The position numbers were made by a program, and so were the translations under genes. A stretch of DNA of 64,000 nucleotides from Mucilaginibacter sp. (GTDB lineage Bacteria; Bacteroidota; Bacteroidia; Sphingobacteriales; Sphingobacteriaceae), in the NCBI RefSeq assembly GCF_025362475.1, contig NZ_JANYGH010000067.1, forward strand, positions 1 to 64,000, written 5' to 3'. Positions 44,788-54,188 of this stretch are shown here, piece by piece (positions within the stretch are counted from its first letter, which is position 1; the number at the start of each line of letters is the position of its first letter). The notes beneath the pieces were generated by a model. That model was not told the DNA's origin. It saw only the letters and a list, made by a program, of their open reading frames with translations, and ran no database searches.

Positions 44788-44811
44788 CCATGTTTACTGC
44801 AGTAAACATGG
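44788..44811. other. perfect 24-base palindrome
   Basis: The palindrome is centred on TGCA with arms CCATGTTTAC / GTAAACATGG. It lies between the H1-like gene and the convergent VOC gene. No T-tract follows on either strand, so it may be an operator or a hairpin without the usual terminator tail. Confidence 0.6.
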
Positions 44812-44824
44812 TTCGGGGCTATTT

Positions 44825-45241
44825 TTATCCTTTTTGTTTTTCGCCCAAAGAGAACCAATTGCCAGAGTCGTCCTTAAACAAGGCTTCAAAACCATAAAAC
44901 TCTTTTGTTGGTTCTTTTTTAAATTCAACGCCTTTGGCTTTCAACTCTTCATAAGTTGCCATCAGGTCGTTACACTCAAATACGCCAAAGCCAAAAGTAC
45001 CCTGGCTTACCAATGCACGCATTTGTTGGGCCGCCTCCTCTTTAAACATCATGCCTTCGGCAATAGCCATAAGGGATATTTCCAGTTCGGGTTGCTCCGG
45101 TGGGCATACCGTGAGCCAGCGCATTCCCGGCCCCATGGATGCATCGGTATGTACTTTAAAACCAAGCTTGTTAACGTAAAACTCAAAAGCACTGTCCTGG
45201 TCAAGAACAAATATGCTAACGTGGTTCATTTTTGTGATCAT
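44825..45241 (-). CDS. VOC/glyoxalase superfamily protein
   Basis: 138 residues from ATG 45241 (MITKMNHVSIFV). The beta-alpha-beta-beta-beta module of the VOC fold contains LDQDSAFEFYVNKLGF and SGNWFSLGE. The metal-site candidates are His8 in NHV and a C-terminal Glu. It is probably a lyase or resistance-type enzyme; substrate unknown. It lies 49 bases downstream of an AraC-type gene on the same strand. Confidence 0.85.
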   Translation of the reverse strand: MITKMNHVSIFVLDQDSAFEFYVNKLGFKVHTDASMGPGMRWLTVCPPEQPELEISLMAIAEGMMFKEEAAQQMRALVSQGTFGFGVFECNDLMATYEELKAKGVEFKKEPTKEFYGFEALFKDDSGNWFSLGEKQKG

Positions 45242-45289
45242 CTGCAATTATTGTTTAAACCAAAGATGAACAATAAAGCAGGAGCGTAC

Positions 45290-45733
45290 TTATTGAAAAT
45301 TGCTGTTTTTTATCCAGCCATTTTCCTGCGCAAAACAATTAGGAATGAATTTTAGTGGCGATTGCAGCATATCGGCCGATCTTTTAAGCGCCTGTTGCTG
45401 GTATGCATAAGGCGACTGCCGCAGAACTTTTTTAAACAAAGCCGAAAAAGAGCTGGCACTATCAAACCCTACAGCATAACATACCTGTGTTACAGGTGTA
45501 CCTGTTTGCAGCAGCAAGCGGGCTTGCTCAATTCTTACAGCTATCAGATACTGGTGCGGCGTTTTACCGTAAGTAGATTTAAACAGGCGAATGAAATGGA
45601 ACTTTGAGAAAAAGGCTTCGTCAGCAATGTCATCCAGGTTGATGGGCTGGTGATAATGATCATCAATAAACAATTTGGCATGCACAATACGCCTGTACAA
45701 GTAAATTTTGGGAATGGATGCGGTACCTGCCAT
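45290..45733 (-). CDS. AraC-type HTH regulator, short
   Basis: 147 residues from the ATG at 45733 (MAGTASIPKIYL); a longer form to 45784 would add unconvincing sequence. The double HTH AraC domain is about 5-105 (IDDIADEAFFSKFHFIRLFKSTYG and GTPVTQVCYAVGFDSASSF). It lacks a ligand-binding domain, like MarA/SoxS-type proteins. The C-terminal 35 residues are extra. It may regulate the adjacent VOC gene, which is inference from position. Confidence 0.82.
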   Translation of the reverse strand: MAGTASIPKIYLYRRIVHAKLFIDDHYHQPINLDDIADEAFFSKFHFIRLFKSTYGKTPHQYLIAVRIEQARLLLQTGTPVTQVCYAVGFDSASSFSALFKKVLRQSPYAYQQQALKRSADMLQSPLKFIPNCFAQENGWIKNSNFQ

Positions 45734-45886
45734 ACTATTTTTAAAAACCAAAGTAAAGATGAGGCAATTAGTTAAAATACTCAACCTGCTAACCGTAATA
45801 TTTTTTTTAAAACATTTTCTTCTCTAATGATATTTTAATAACTGCTAACCGTTTAGTATCCTTGTATACATCTTTCTAAAGCTTAA

Positions 45887-48823
45887 ATGGCGTTAAAACA
45901 TAGTTCTGCTTTCCCCCCGGAAATGTTAAGGGTTTTTGAGACGTTACCTCAACCCTACCTGGTACTTTCACCGGCTTTTTATATACTTACGGCCAGTAAT
46001 GCCTATTTACAGCTAACAGGTAGAACGAGATTAGCGCTCGAAGAACAATATCTTTTTGATGTTTTCCCTCAAATTCCTGATCCGTCATCACACGAGGGAG
46101 GTATCTCCTTTTCGTTAAATAAAGTATTAGAAACCCGCCAGCCGCATCAATTGCCGGTAATGCGGTTTGATATACCCAATGCAAGTAATACTTTACAATT
46201 TGAAGAACACTACTGGAATACCTCCCACACACCGATTTTGGATAACGAGGGCGAAATAAGTTACATTATTCATCACACCCAGGATGTTACCCAGCAGGTG
46301 ATTGCCGAACGGAATTTAAAAGAAAGCCTGGAAAAAGAAATAGTAGCTGCTGCAAAGGCCCAAAATCTGAGCAAACAAATGGAAAAACTTTTTGAGGAGA
46401 TCCCTGCGCAGATAGCCATAGTTACCGGGCCTGATATGGTTTATGATTTCATAAATCCACGGTATAAGAGTGAGCTTTTTCCCAACCGCGAGGTATTAGG
46501 CAAACCCTTACTATACGCCTTGCCCGAAGTAGCCGGCCAACCCATCTGGGATGAGCTGCAGCGTGTTTACAAAACCGGCGAAACCTTTGCCGGCAATGAA
46601 ATTTGCATACCCCTGGCCAGCGAAATTGGCAAACCTTTAAAAGACCATTATTTTAACTTTGTTTACCAGGCCATAAAAAACGAGAAAGGGGAGATAGTAT
46701 CTGTTTTAAGTTTTAAATATGAAGTAACCGAACTTGTTTTAGCCAAAAAAAATCTCGAACAAAACAAGCAGGAGCTATTGGCTTTAAATTATGAATTGGC
46801 AAATGCCAATGAAGAAATACAGGCCACCAATGAGGAAATAAGGGCATCTAATGAAGAACTGAGCGCCACCAACGAGGAGTTGTTTTTAGCCCAGCAAAAT
46901 ATGCTTAAGCTAAATGATGAATTGGAGGAAAGGGTAAAAGTACGGAGCATTGAACTTTTTAATGCCCAGGCCGAAGCAGCCGGCGAACGCGACAGGCTGA
47001 AAAGATTTTTTATGCAATTACCTACAGGTATTTGTTTGCTTGATGGGCCCGAGATGATATTTGAATTGGTGAACCCACCATACCAGCAACTCTTTCCTGG
47101 CAGGGATCTGTTGAATAAACCCATTTTAGAAGCATTGCCAGAGCTGGCAGGCACCCCTATTATAGATATATTAAAAAGTGTTTATTATACCGGTAATACT
47201 TTTGAAGGTAAAGAATTTTTAGTACCGTTGGCGCGCACCGCCAACGGCCCTATTGAAGACCGCTACTTTACATTTATTTACCAGGCAAGGTATGACGGCG
47301 ATGGCATTGTGGATGGAATTTTGGTTTTTGCTTTTGAGATAACCGAAACCGTACTTACCCGGCAAAAAGAAAAAGAAAACGAGCAGCGTTTTAGATTTTT
47401 ACTGAATGCAATGCCGCAACAGGTTTGGACAGCACGCCCCGATGGCGTTCTTGATTATGTAAATGAAGTCGTTTGCGATGATTTTGGCCAAAGTATGGAT
47501 CATGTATTGGGACGTAGCCTGCAGGAATTTATACATCCTGATGACAGGCATAGGAGTGCGCTAAAATGGAAAGCCGCTTTGCAAAACGCCAATGAATTTA
47601 CGGTTGAGTTTCGCCTCAAATTTCATGACGGGCAGTATGTATGGCATTTGGCCAGGGCTGTGCCACTGGTAGAGAACGGACAGATACGATTATGGCTGGG
47701 TACAAATACCAATATTGAGGCACAAAAAGATAACGAACAAAAGAAGGATGAATTCCTGTCAATAGCCAGTCATGAGTTAAAAACACCACTCACCAGTATT
47801 AAGGCCTTTAATCAGCTGATGCTGCGTACAAATGAAGTACAAAAGCTAACCGGATTTGTACAAAAATCGGCAGCACACATACTTAGGTTAGAGAAACTGA
47901 TCAGCAATCTATTGGATGTTACCCGGATCAACGCCGGTAAGATAGATTATAATATGGAAGCCTTCAGTTTTGTGGAGATGCTTAAAGATAGTATAGAAAG
48001 TGTGCAACAGGCAACAGCATCGCACCAGATCATTCTCGAAAAAGCTGACGATGCCATCTACACCGGCGATCGTTTCCGGCTGGAGCAGGTAGTAAATAAC
48101 TTTCTTAGCAACGCTATAAAATACTCGCCAGAGGCGGATAGGGTAATTGTGAATTGCACCCTGCATCCTGATAACAGCCTCATAGTATCTGTTCAGGATT
48201 TTGGTATCGGCATCGAAGAAAAAGACCTGATGCGTCTATTTGATCGTTATTACCGGGTTGATAATACTGCCATGCGCTTTGAAGGTTTGGGCCTGGGGCT
48301 TTTTATATCGGCCGAGATCCTGAAAAGGCACAACGGCAGTTTCTGGATTGAAAGCGTGCCTGGTGAGGGGTCAACTTTCTTTTTTAGGCTGATGCTTGAC
48401 CATGCGACAAGGATCGAACCTGTAAAAGACGGCTATAGATACTACCAGGATGACACAATCACCTTGACTTATAACCAGGAGCATAGCCGTATAGATGCCG
48501 ATTGGACAGGTTTCCAAAACCTGGAATCAATACAAAAGGGATGCCTGCGCATACTGGATATGCTGGAAGAAAACAATGCTCATAAGGTGCTCAATAACAA
48601 TATTCATGTACTTGGCAATTGGTCAGAAGCGGCAGACTGGAGCAATACAGAATGGTTCCCAGCTATGGAAAAAGCAGGATTGCAATATTTTGCCTGGATC
48701 TACTCGCCAAGCGTTTTCAGCCAGCTATCTGCCAAAAAAAGCGTAGATACCCTGACAGGTAAAGTTGTTTTCCAGTTTTTTAACGATGCTGACCTGGCAA
48801 TAGAATGGATAGATAGCAAGTAG
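45887..48823 (+). CDS. multi-PAS sensor histidine kinase with C-terminal SpoIIAA/STAS-like domain
   Basis: 978 residues, no TM segment. PAS-like domains lie about 15-130, 165-280, 365-480 and 495-610. Between the second and third is a coiled coil of repeated NEE-x-A-[TS] units (about 305-345). The kinase core has H629 in SHELKTPL, the N box NFLSNAIKYS and G2 GLGLGLFI. After it, residues about 848-978 form a separate domain (WTGFQNLESIQKGCLRILDML, then HVLGNWSEAADW) resembling stand-alone SpoIIAA/STAS-type proteins. No response regulator adjoins it. Confidence 0.85.
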   Translation: MALKHSSAFPPEMLRVFETLPQPYLVLSPAFYILTASNAYLQLTGRTRLALEEQYLFDVFPQIPDPSSHEGGISFSLNKVLETRQPHQLPVMRFDIPNASNTLQFEEHYWNTSHTPILDNEGEISYIIHHTQDVTQQVIAERNLKESLEKEIVAAAKAQNLSKQMEKLFEEIPAQIAIVTGPDMVYDFINPRYKSELFPNREVLGKPLLYALPEVAGQPIWDELQRVYKTGETFAGNEICIPLASEIGKPLKDHYFNFVYQAIKNEKGEIVSVLSFKYEVTELVLAKKNLEQNKQELLALNYELANANEEIQATNEEIRASNEELSATNEELFLAQQNMLKLNDELEERVKVRSIELFNAQAEAAGERDRLKRFFMQLPTGICLLDGPEMIFELVNPPYQQLFPGRDLLNKPILEALPELAGTPIIDILKSVYYTGNTFEGKEFLVPLARTANGPIEDRYFTFIYQARYDGDGIVDGILVFAFEITETVLTRQKEKENEQRFRFLLNAMPQQVWTARPDGVLDYVNEVVCDDFGQSMDHVLGRSLQEFIHPDDRHRSALKWKAALQNANEFTVEFRLKFHDGQYVWHLARAVPLVENGQIRLWLGTNTNIEAQKDNEQKKDEFLSIASHELKTPLTSIKAFNQLMLRTNEVQKLTGFVQKSAAHILRLEKLISNLLDVTRINAGKIDYNMEAFSFVEMLKDSIESVQQATASHQIILEKADDAIYTGDRFRLEQVVNNFLSNAIKYSPEADRVIVNCTLHPDNSLIVSVQDFGIGIEEKDLMRLFDRYYRVDNTAMRFEGLGLGLFISAEILKRHNGSFWIESVPGEGSTFFFRLMLDHATRIEPVKDGYRYYQDDTITLTYNQEHSRIDADWTGFQNLESIQKGCLRILDMLEENNAHKVLNNNIHVLGNWSEAADWSNTEWFPAMEKAGLQYFAWIYSPSVFSQLSAKKSVDTLTGKVVFQFFNDADLAIEWIDSK

Positions 48824-48911
48824 GCCCTGTACTATAAAATAGCAAGCCCCTAAAACTTAATTTACGGGCCTGGGTATAATTCTTTATTAGGACAATGCTG
48901 TGCTAAAGCAT

Positions 48912-49742
48912 TTACCCCATCATCATATAACCATTAAGCTCATTCTGCAGTTGTTTTGCAGTCGCAATTAATGATTTATCGGTAATGTAGCCATCAATGT
49001 CAATATCCTTGCCCATGAGACTTTCTTTAAAAACATCCTGAAACCTGAAATATTTTAACGAAAAATTCCAGTTATTTTGAAGGTGTGCAAAAACGCTGGC
49101 ATCTTCCTTATTCAACATCGAATAATTAACTACTACAAAAGCATCGCGGTTTAATTTTTTTATACACTTTAATATATCCTGGTTATAGGATATCCAAATT
49201 TTCAAAAATTCCTGACTGTAACTATGGTAAAAAGCGTCCAGTCGCCGGCTCCGCCTAAACCAGGTCCATACCAACCGCGACAGGTATTTACGGGCCATGT
49301 ATTTATTATCGATGTATTTAAACTCCCGCCTCAATAATGAGCTGGTTACAGACTGATAGTTGCGCAGGATTATAAGATAGCAGGCATCGGGAATCAACTC
49401 CTTATAAACATCCAGGAAAAGACATGTTCGGGGATCTTTCCATCCCCATTGATCATATAACTGCCGCTTGGTTTTAATAATACTTTTAACTTTTTCGCGC
49501 TCGTAGATAGAAAAGGTGTCTACATGTTGGTCTGTTAATCCCGATGTAGGGAGCTGATGGTTGGCGAGGATCTCTTCGTGCATTTTTAAAAACTCTAAAT
49601 CTTCAAAGTCACCTTCAACATTTCCGTGATTCGGCAAGGCCAGTCGTTCGCCCAATTGCATACCGCATTTAGCAAGCCAATGGGTAATAAGCGAGGTGCC
49701 CGAGCGGTGCATGCCTGCAATAATGAGCGTTCTTTTTTGCAT
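48912..49742 (-). CDS. sulfotransferase family protein
   Basis: 276 residues from the ATG at 49742; a TTG five codons earlier is weaker. The PAPS-binding loop is GMHRSGTSLITHWLAKCG at the N-terminus, matching the 5'-phosphosulfate-binding motif. A later R-x7-S-type 3'-phosphate site is plausible around RNYQSVTSSLLRR. It should transfer sulfate from PAPS to an acceptor. It directly follows the APS kinase gene (41 bases from this ATG), so PAPS supply and use are paired. The acceptor is unknown. Confidence 0.82.
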   Translation of the reverse strand: MQKRTLIIAGMHRSGTSLITHWLAKCGMQLGERLALPNHGNVEGDFEDLEFLKMHEEILANHQLPTSGLTDQHVDTFSIYEREKVKSIIKTKRQLYDQWGWKDPRTCLFLDVYKELIPDACYLIILRNYQSVTSSLLRREFKYIDNKYMARKYLSRLVWTWFRRSRRLDAFYHSYSQEFLKIWISYNQDILKCIKKLNRDAFVVVNYSMLNKEDASVFAHLQNNWNFSLKYFRFQDVFKESLMGKDIDIDGYITDKSLIATAKQLQNELNGYMMMG

Positions 49743-49783
49743 AACTATAATAGGCAATACGACAAACGATAATGGCCTTTGGC

Positions 49784-50347
49784 CTAAATTCTATCGCTTA
49801 CTTTATGTTGAGCCTTTTCAACAGGATGAAGATTATTCAAGATAAAATACAGCAGTGATGAAGTGCTTTGCTGTATGGTACTTTCGTTAGTATTTATATA
49901 TAAATCTGGTTTATAGGGTACATCAAACTGCGCGTTAACGCCCGTAAGATTAGTTAATTTATCATGATGCCCATCTGGTAAAAAGGCTTTTTTGTACAGC
50001 CCCTTCGTATCCCGGTTGATAAGTTTATTAATGGGGCAATCAATATAAACAATGTTTACATGTCCATATTTTTCGGCCAGTTCGCGGCGCATCTCATCGT
50101 AAGGGTTTATAGCGCTTACAATAGTAACAATGCCGTGTGCCGAAAACCGGCTGGCAATAAAACCTAACCGACGTATATTTTCACATCGGTCGGCTTTGCT
50201 AAAACCCAGGTCGCGGCAAATTTCATTGCGATATTCATCACCATCAATGATTTCCGTTCTTATGGCAAGTCCGGTTAGTTCATTGGCAACATTTTGTGCT
50301 AATGTTGTTTTTCCTGCCCCTGATAATCCGCAGAATAGAAGTATCAT
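49784..50347 (-). CDS. cysC: adenylylsulfate (APS) kinase
   Basis: 187 residues: P-loop GLSGAGKTT at the N-terminus, then DGDEYRNEICRDLGFS, DRCENIRRLGF, the SAINPYDEMRR region and NRDTKGLYKKAF, all matching APS kinase. It makes PAPS from APS and ATP. There is no cysD/cysN ATP sulfurylase or cysH in the window, so the purpose is likely sulfation and not assimilation. It is followed by a sulfotransferase. Confidence 0.9.
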   Translation of the reverse strand: MILLFCGLSGAGKTTLAQNVANELTGLAIRTEIIDGDEYRNEICRDLGFSKADRCENIRRLGFIASRFSAHGIVTIVSAINPYDEMRRELAEKYGHVNIVYIDCPINKLINRDTKGLYKKAFLPDGHHDKLTNLTGVNAQFDVPYKPDLYINTNESTIQQSTSSLLYFILNNLHPVEKAQHKVSDRI

Positions 50348-50631
50348 AATCTAATAATTTATGTTTTCATTTATCATGCCGCAAACGCACTGCAGGATGC
50401 TATTCGCTAAGTGAACATAGGGAATTAAATTACAGGTTAAATTATGTTACATTGTAAATAGTTCTTTACAAACAAGTTAATACACAGGTCTAAAACCTCA
50501 AAAAACCTTTAAATTAGACTGCAAAGGGCGTTTTTTCTTAAACGACAAGTACATCTACCAGTATATTAGTTGATACACCTAACAAAAATGTTACCTGTTT
50601 TACGGCTTACCGAAGCAGCTTTAGCGTGCTG

Positions 50632-51654
50632 TTAGTGTAGTATTTTAAACATCAGTTCTTTCATCAATTCGCCGTGGGGAGCGTTTGATTCAACACCTTT
50701 GCTTTTAAGGTCGTACTCGCGCAGATAACTGATAACCTGCATTGTTTTTGGATAGTTATAACTACGACCGGCAAGTTCATAATCTTTCACAAAATAAGGA
50801 TTCACCCCCAACTCGCGGGCAACGTTTTGTTGTGATTTATCTTTTACGTAATGATAAGCCAACACCTTACTAAAAAAATTATTAAGGTTACCCAGCACCA
50901 GCACTATAGGATTGGCTTTGGGGTTGGCTTCAAAATAATTAATAATCTGGTTAACCTTAAAGGCGTCTTTTTTACTGAGTGCGGTTTGCAGTTCAAATAC
51001 ATTGTACTCCTTACTGATGCCAATATTATCCTGTATAAGTTTCAGGGTTATCTCCTGGCCGGCGGCCAAGTTCAGCATCAGCTTATCAAGCTCATTTGAA
51101 ATTTTCGAGAGATCATTACCCAGGTATTCTGATAACATAGCCGAGGCCTGCTGGTTTATTTTGTAACCTTTATCGCTTATAAATCCTTCAATCCAGGCGG
51201 GTATCTTGCTATCATATAAAGGAGCCGATTCAAAAATGAGTCCATTCTTCTCTATCGCTTTATATGTTTTTTTGCGCTTATCAAACTTTCCATATTTGTA
51301 GCAAAATACCAGTATAGTACTTGCTAATGGTTTTTCAAGATAGCTCAATAAGGGGTCGATCCCTTTTTTATTGTCATCATCCTTACCCCATTTCATATCC
51401 TGGGCTTCCTTTACCAGCACAACCTGGTAATCGGCCATCATGGGGTAACGCTTGGCAGCGTTAAGCACCGACATCATATCGGTATCCTTACCATATACTA
51501 CAGTTTGATTAAAGCCCTTCTCGGCGTCAGGAAGCAGGTGATGCTCAATATGATTGCTTACCAGGTCAATAAAATAGGGTTCTTCGCCATGCAGCAGATA
51601 CAAAGGTTTGTATTTGCGGTTTTTGATATCCTTTAATATTTCTGCAGCAGTCAT
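50632..51654 (-). CDS. holA: DNA polymerase III delta subunit
   Basis: 340 residues. The clamp-loader delta fold starts TAAEILKDIKNRKYKPLYLLHGEE (typical). ATPase-like sequence without a Walker A follows (delta lacks one), then a C-terminal collar (NNFFSKVLAYHYVKDKSQQ). It opens the sliding clamp within the gamma complex. It is divergent from an orphan HsdR-N-domain gene, with 175 bases of repeat-rich spacer containing TAnnTTTG matches. Confidence 0.9.
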   Translation of the reverse strand: MTAAEILKDIKNRKYKPLYLLHGEEPYFIDLVSNHIEHHLLPDAEKGFNQTVVYGKDTDMMSVLNAAKRYPMMADYQVVLVKEAQDMKWGKDDDNKKGIDPLLSYLEKPLASTILVFCYKYGKFDKRKKTYKAIEKNGLIFESAPLYDSKIPAWIEGFISDKGYKINQQASAMLSEYLGNDLSKISNELDKLMLNLAAGQEITLKLIQDNIGISKEYNVFELQTALSKKDAFKVNQIINYFEANPKANPIVLVLGNLNNFFSKVLAYHYVKDKSQQNVARELGVNPYFVKDYELAGRSYNYPKTMQVISYLREYDLKSKGVESNAPHGELMKELMFKILH

Positions 51655-51660
51655 CTTTTT

Positions 51661-51829
51661 AAGTCAAAATCAAAAGTCAAAATTGACTTTTATCCCGGAT
51701 ATTCAAAATTAAAAAAACGAAGCGGTAAAATGTTCTTATTATCAAATTGTGGAAAGTAATATTTATAACACTTCTGTGTTACCCGCTTTACTTGCTATTT
51801 TTGACTTTTTAATTTTGACTTTTTAATTC
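51661..51829. repeat. GTCAAAA-type repeats between holA and HsdR-N gene
   Basis: AAGTCAAAATCAAAAGTCAA at 51661-51680 and an inverted relative at 51797-51829. The latter contains the 22 bases shared exactly with 12683-12704. The block also holds -7-like matches on the plus strand (TATTTTTG 51796-51803, TAATTTTG 51810-51817), so the repeat may serve as promoter. Confidence 0.6.
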
Positions 51830-52285
51830 ATGTTACAGCCGCTTAATTTACCGCCCTACCCTTTTAAAATAAGCGACGAGAACGGGCAATTATCACTGTT
51901 TGATGAGATCCGTAAAAAGACGATCATTCTTACGCCCGAAGAATGGGTAAGGCAGCATTTTGTGCAATACCTTATCAGGCAAAAAAACTACCCCCGGTCC
52001 CTAATCAGGCTCGAAGGTGGTCTTAAACTCAACGGCCTGCAAAAACGTACAGATATTGTGGTGTTTAATAGCGACGGAAAGCGAATATTAATTGTAGAGT
52101 GTAAGGCGCCATCAATTACGATTGATCAAAAAACCTTTGACCAGGTAGCCCGCTATAACATGGTGCATAAAGTATCCCTGCTGGCAGTTAGTAACGGACT
52201 GCAACACTACTATTGCACCATTGATCTGGAGAAAAGAGAATATAAGTTTATTGAAGATTTACCGGCATACAACAAACCCATTTAA
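51830..52285 (+). CDS. orphan HsdR N-terminal-type PD-(D/E)xK protein
   Basis: 151 residues. The fold of the N-terminal nuclease domain of type I restriction subunit R is visible: QKRTDIVVFNSDGKRILIVECKAP, with D and ExK as the PD-(D/E)xK core. The helicase, specificity and methylase parts are absent. Such orphans are common in Bacteroidota next to holA. The stop codon shares TTAA (52282-52285) with the convergent hybrid kinase. It is probably not a restriction enzyme; its function is unknown. Confidence 0.82.
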   Translation: MLQPLNLPPYPFKISDENGQLSLFDEIRKKTIILTPEEWVRQHFVQYLIRQKNYPRSLIRLEGGLKLNGLQKRTDIVVFNSDGKRILIVECKAPSITIDQKTFDQVARYNMVHKVSLLAVSNGLQHYYCTIDLEKREYKFIEDLPAYNKPI

Positions 52286-54087
52286 ACGGCTACTGCCAGG
52301 GTTTGAATTTTTTCAAGCAATTCATTGGGCTTAAATGGCTTTGATACATAATCATTCATGCCAGCCTCCTGAACTTTTTCCTTAATATCAAACAAAGCCG
52401 AAGCCGTAAGCGCTATAATAGGGATCTTTGACTTTTTAGGATCGGCCATTTTCCTGATCTCTATGGTGGCATCAAAACCATTCATAACCGGCATTTGCAA
52501 ATCCATCAGGATAATATCGAAATTGCCATATTGCATCAGTTCAACCGCCTGTATGCCATTTTCGGCAATGGTGGGTATAATATTCCATTTTGATAATAGC
52601 TTCTTCATCAGCATAACATTTACAATGTTATCTTCGGCAATAAGAACTCTTACCCCTGATAAATCATCTCCCTGGTACTCAGCCTTTGGTAATGGGGCAA
52701 TTACTTTTTCCACAACCATTTCTGTTGATACCGGGAACTCCATTGTAAGCGAGAACTCCGATCCTTCACCAACCTTACTTTTAACATCCATCTGCAGGCC
52801 CTGCAAATCAAGTAATCGTTTTATAATAGCCAAACCTAATCCCGTGCCACCATATTGGCGGGTAGTGGTTAATGACTCTTGCGTAAATGGTTCAAATATG
52901 CTGGCAAGCTCATGTTCTGCAATGCCGATACCCGTATCTTTTACCAAAAACTTAACGGTAACTGTATTATGCCTATCCTCAAAACAGGTAGCACTAACCA
53001 ATACATCTCCCTTTGGCGTAAATTTTATGGCGTTACTAACCAGGTTATAAATAATTTGTGTAATGCGCGTAGGGTCGCCAAAAATCACCTTATTTTTTAA
53101 TGTACAATCAACTTCAACATTAAACTTCAATCCCTTTTCTTCGGCCTTGATCATTTGCGCGCCACAAATATTATTAATCAGCTCTACAAGGTTAAATCGC
53201 ACATTCTCGAAAACAACCTTACCCGATTCTATCTTATTAAAATCAAGCACATCATTAACAATTGCAAGCAGGTTATTTGCAGAAAATTTTAGCACCTCCA
53301 GGTTCTCCACCTGGTCGTTTCGCGGGTCTCCCATCATCAACAGGTTACTCATTCCTATCACCGCATTAAGTGGCGTACGAATTTCATGCGACATGGTTGA
53401 AAGAAATTCAGATTTGGCATGAGTTGATTTCTCGGCCTTTTCAATTGCTTTTTCAAGCCTTGCATTAAGCGCCTCCTGTTCTTTGCTGCTATCTTTAAGC
53501 TGTTTTATATTCTTTAAAAAGGCTGTATAAAAGTGGCTGTGAATAAATATGAGCAATATAAAATTGGCAAACAACGTAATAATAATGGTTGATTGATCTA
53601 TCTTATCAGGCTTTATGCCAATTACATATCCCTTGGTAAATTCAACAATCATAAAAGCAAGCACCGGCACCGTGTTCAACAACGAATAAACAAGCCCATC
53701 CGTTTGCCCAAGCATGTAATAGCTAAACACAATTACCAGTATAATTACCTGTACCGTAACTATATTAACTGTTTGAACTGTTAAATAAACAATGGTGACG
53801 TTGGCTATTGTACCTGCACTGAGTAGTAAGTGCGAAATTAAACGCCAGTTGGGCCTGTAGGTCAACATCTTAAACAGGATGGCAACACATACCATTAATG
53901 CCCCCGCAGTATAAGCCAGCATCATTTGCCCCTGGAAATACACACTCAGAAATACGGTGCCCAGGGCTATAAACACCAGCGGAAAACCGTAATAAAGCAG
54001 CCGGATACGGGCCTGATCAAGGAAAGGCTGCTCCTTTGTTAAAATTTTATAAATGGAAAAGTTAAAAAAACTTACTTCTTTACTCAT
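52282..54087 (-). CDS. hybrid sensor histidine kinase/response regulator
   Basis: 601 residues from the ATG at 54087 (MSKEVSFFNFS). About six TM segments lie at 25-190, followed by a coiled coil, a kinase core with H234 in MSHEIRTPL and G2 GGTGLGLAI, and a receiver domain (about 480-598) with phosphoacceptor D529 in ILMDLQMP. It senses through its membrane region and passes phosphate internally. There is no Hpt or DNA-binding output in the window. Confidence 0.88.
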   Translation of the reverse strand: MSKEVSFFNFSIYKILTKEQPFLDQARIRLLYYGFPLVFIALGTVFLSVYFQGQMMLAYTAGALMVCVAILFKMLTYRPNWRLISHLLLSAGTIANVTIVYLTVQTVNIVTVQVIILVIVFSYYMLGQTDGLVYSLLNTVPVLAFMIVEFTKGYVIGIKPDKIDQSTIIITLFANFILLIFIHSHFYTAFLKNIKQLKDSSKEQEALNARLEKAIEKAEKSTHAKSEFLSTMSHEIRTPLNAVIGMSNLLMMGDPRNDQVENLEVLKFSANNLLAIVNDVLDFNKIESGKVVFENVRFNLVELINNICGAQMIKAEEKGLKFNVEVDCTLKNKVIFGDPTRITQIIYNLVSNAIKFTPKGDVLVSATCFEDRHNTVTVKFLVKDTGIGIAEHELASIFEPFTQESLTTTRQYGGTGLGLAIIKRLLDLQGLQMDVKSKVGEGSEFSLTMEFPVSTEMVVEKVIAPLPKAEYQGDDLSGVRVLIAEDNIVNVMLMKKLLSKWNIIPTIAENGIQAVELMQYGNFDIILMDLQMPVMNGFDATIEIRKMADPKKSKIPIIALTASALFDIKEKVQEAGMNDYVSKPFKPNELLEKIQTLAVAV

Positions 54088-54188
54088 GGTCAATGGGCAT
54101 GTTACCGCACGTTTTTTATAAAGGGCTATGATATATATTATATTATAGCCCTTTACATTATGCGGTTTACAGCCTCTTGTTCATGCAA

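Noticed and set aside
51830..52285. Type I restriction system
   Set aside because: Only the N-terminal nuclease domain is present, with no HsdM, HsdS or helicase. It is not a defence locus on this evidence.
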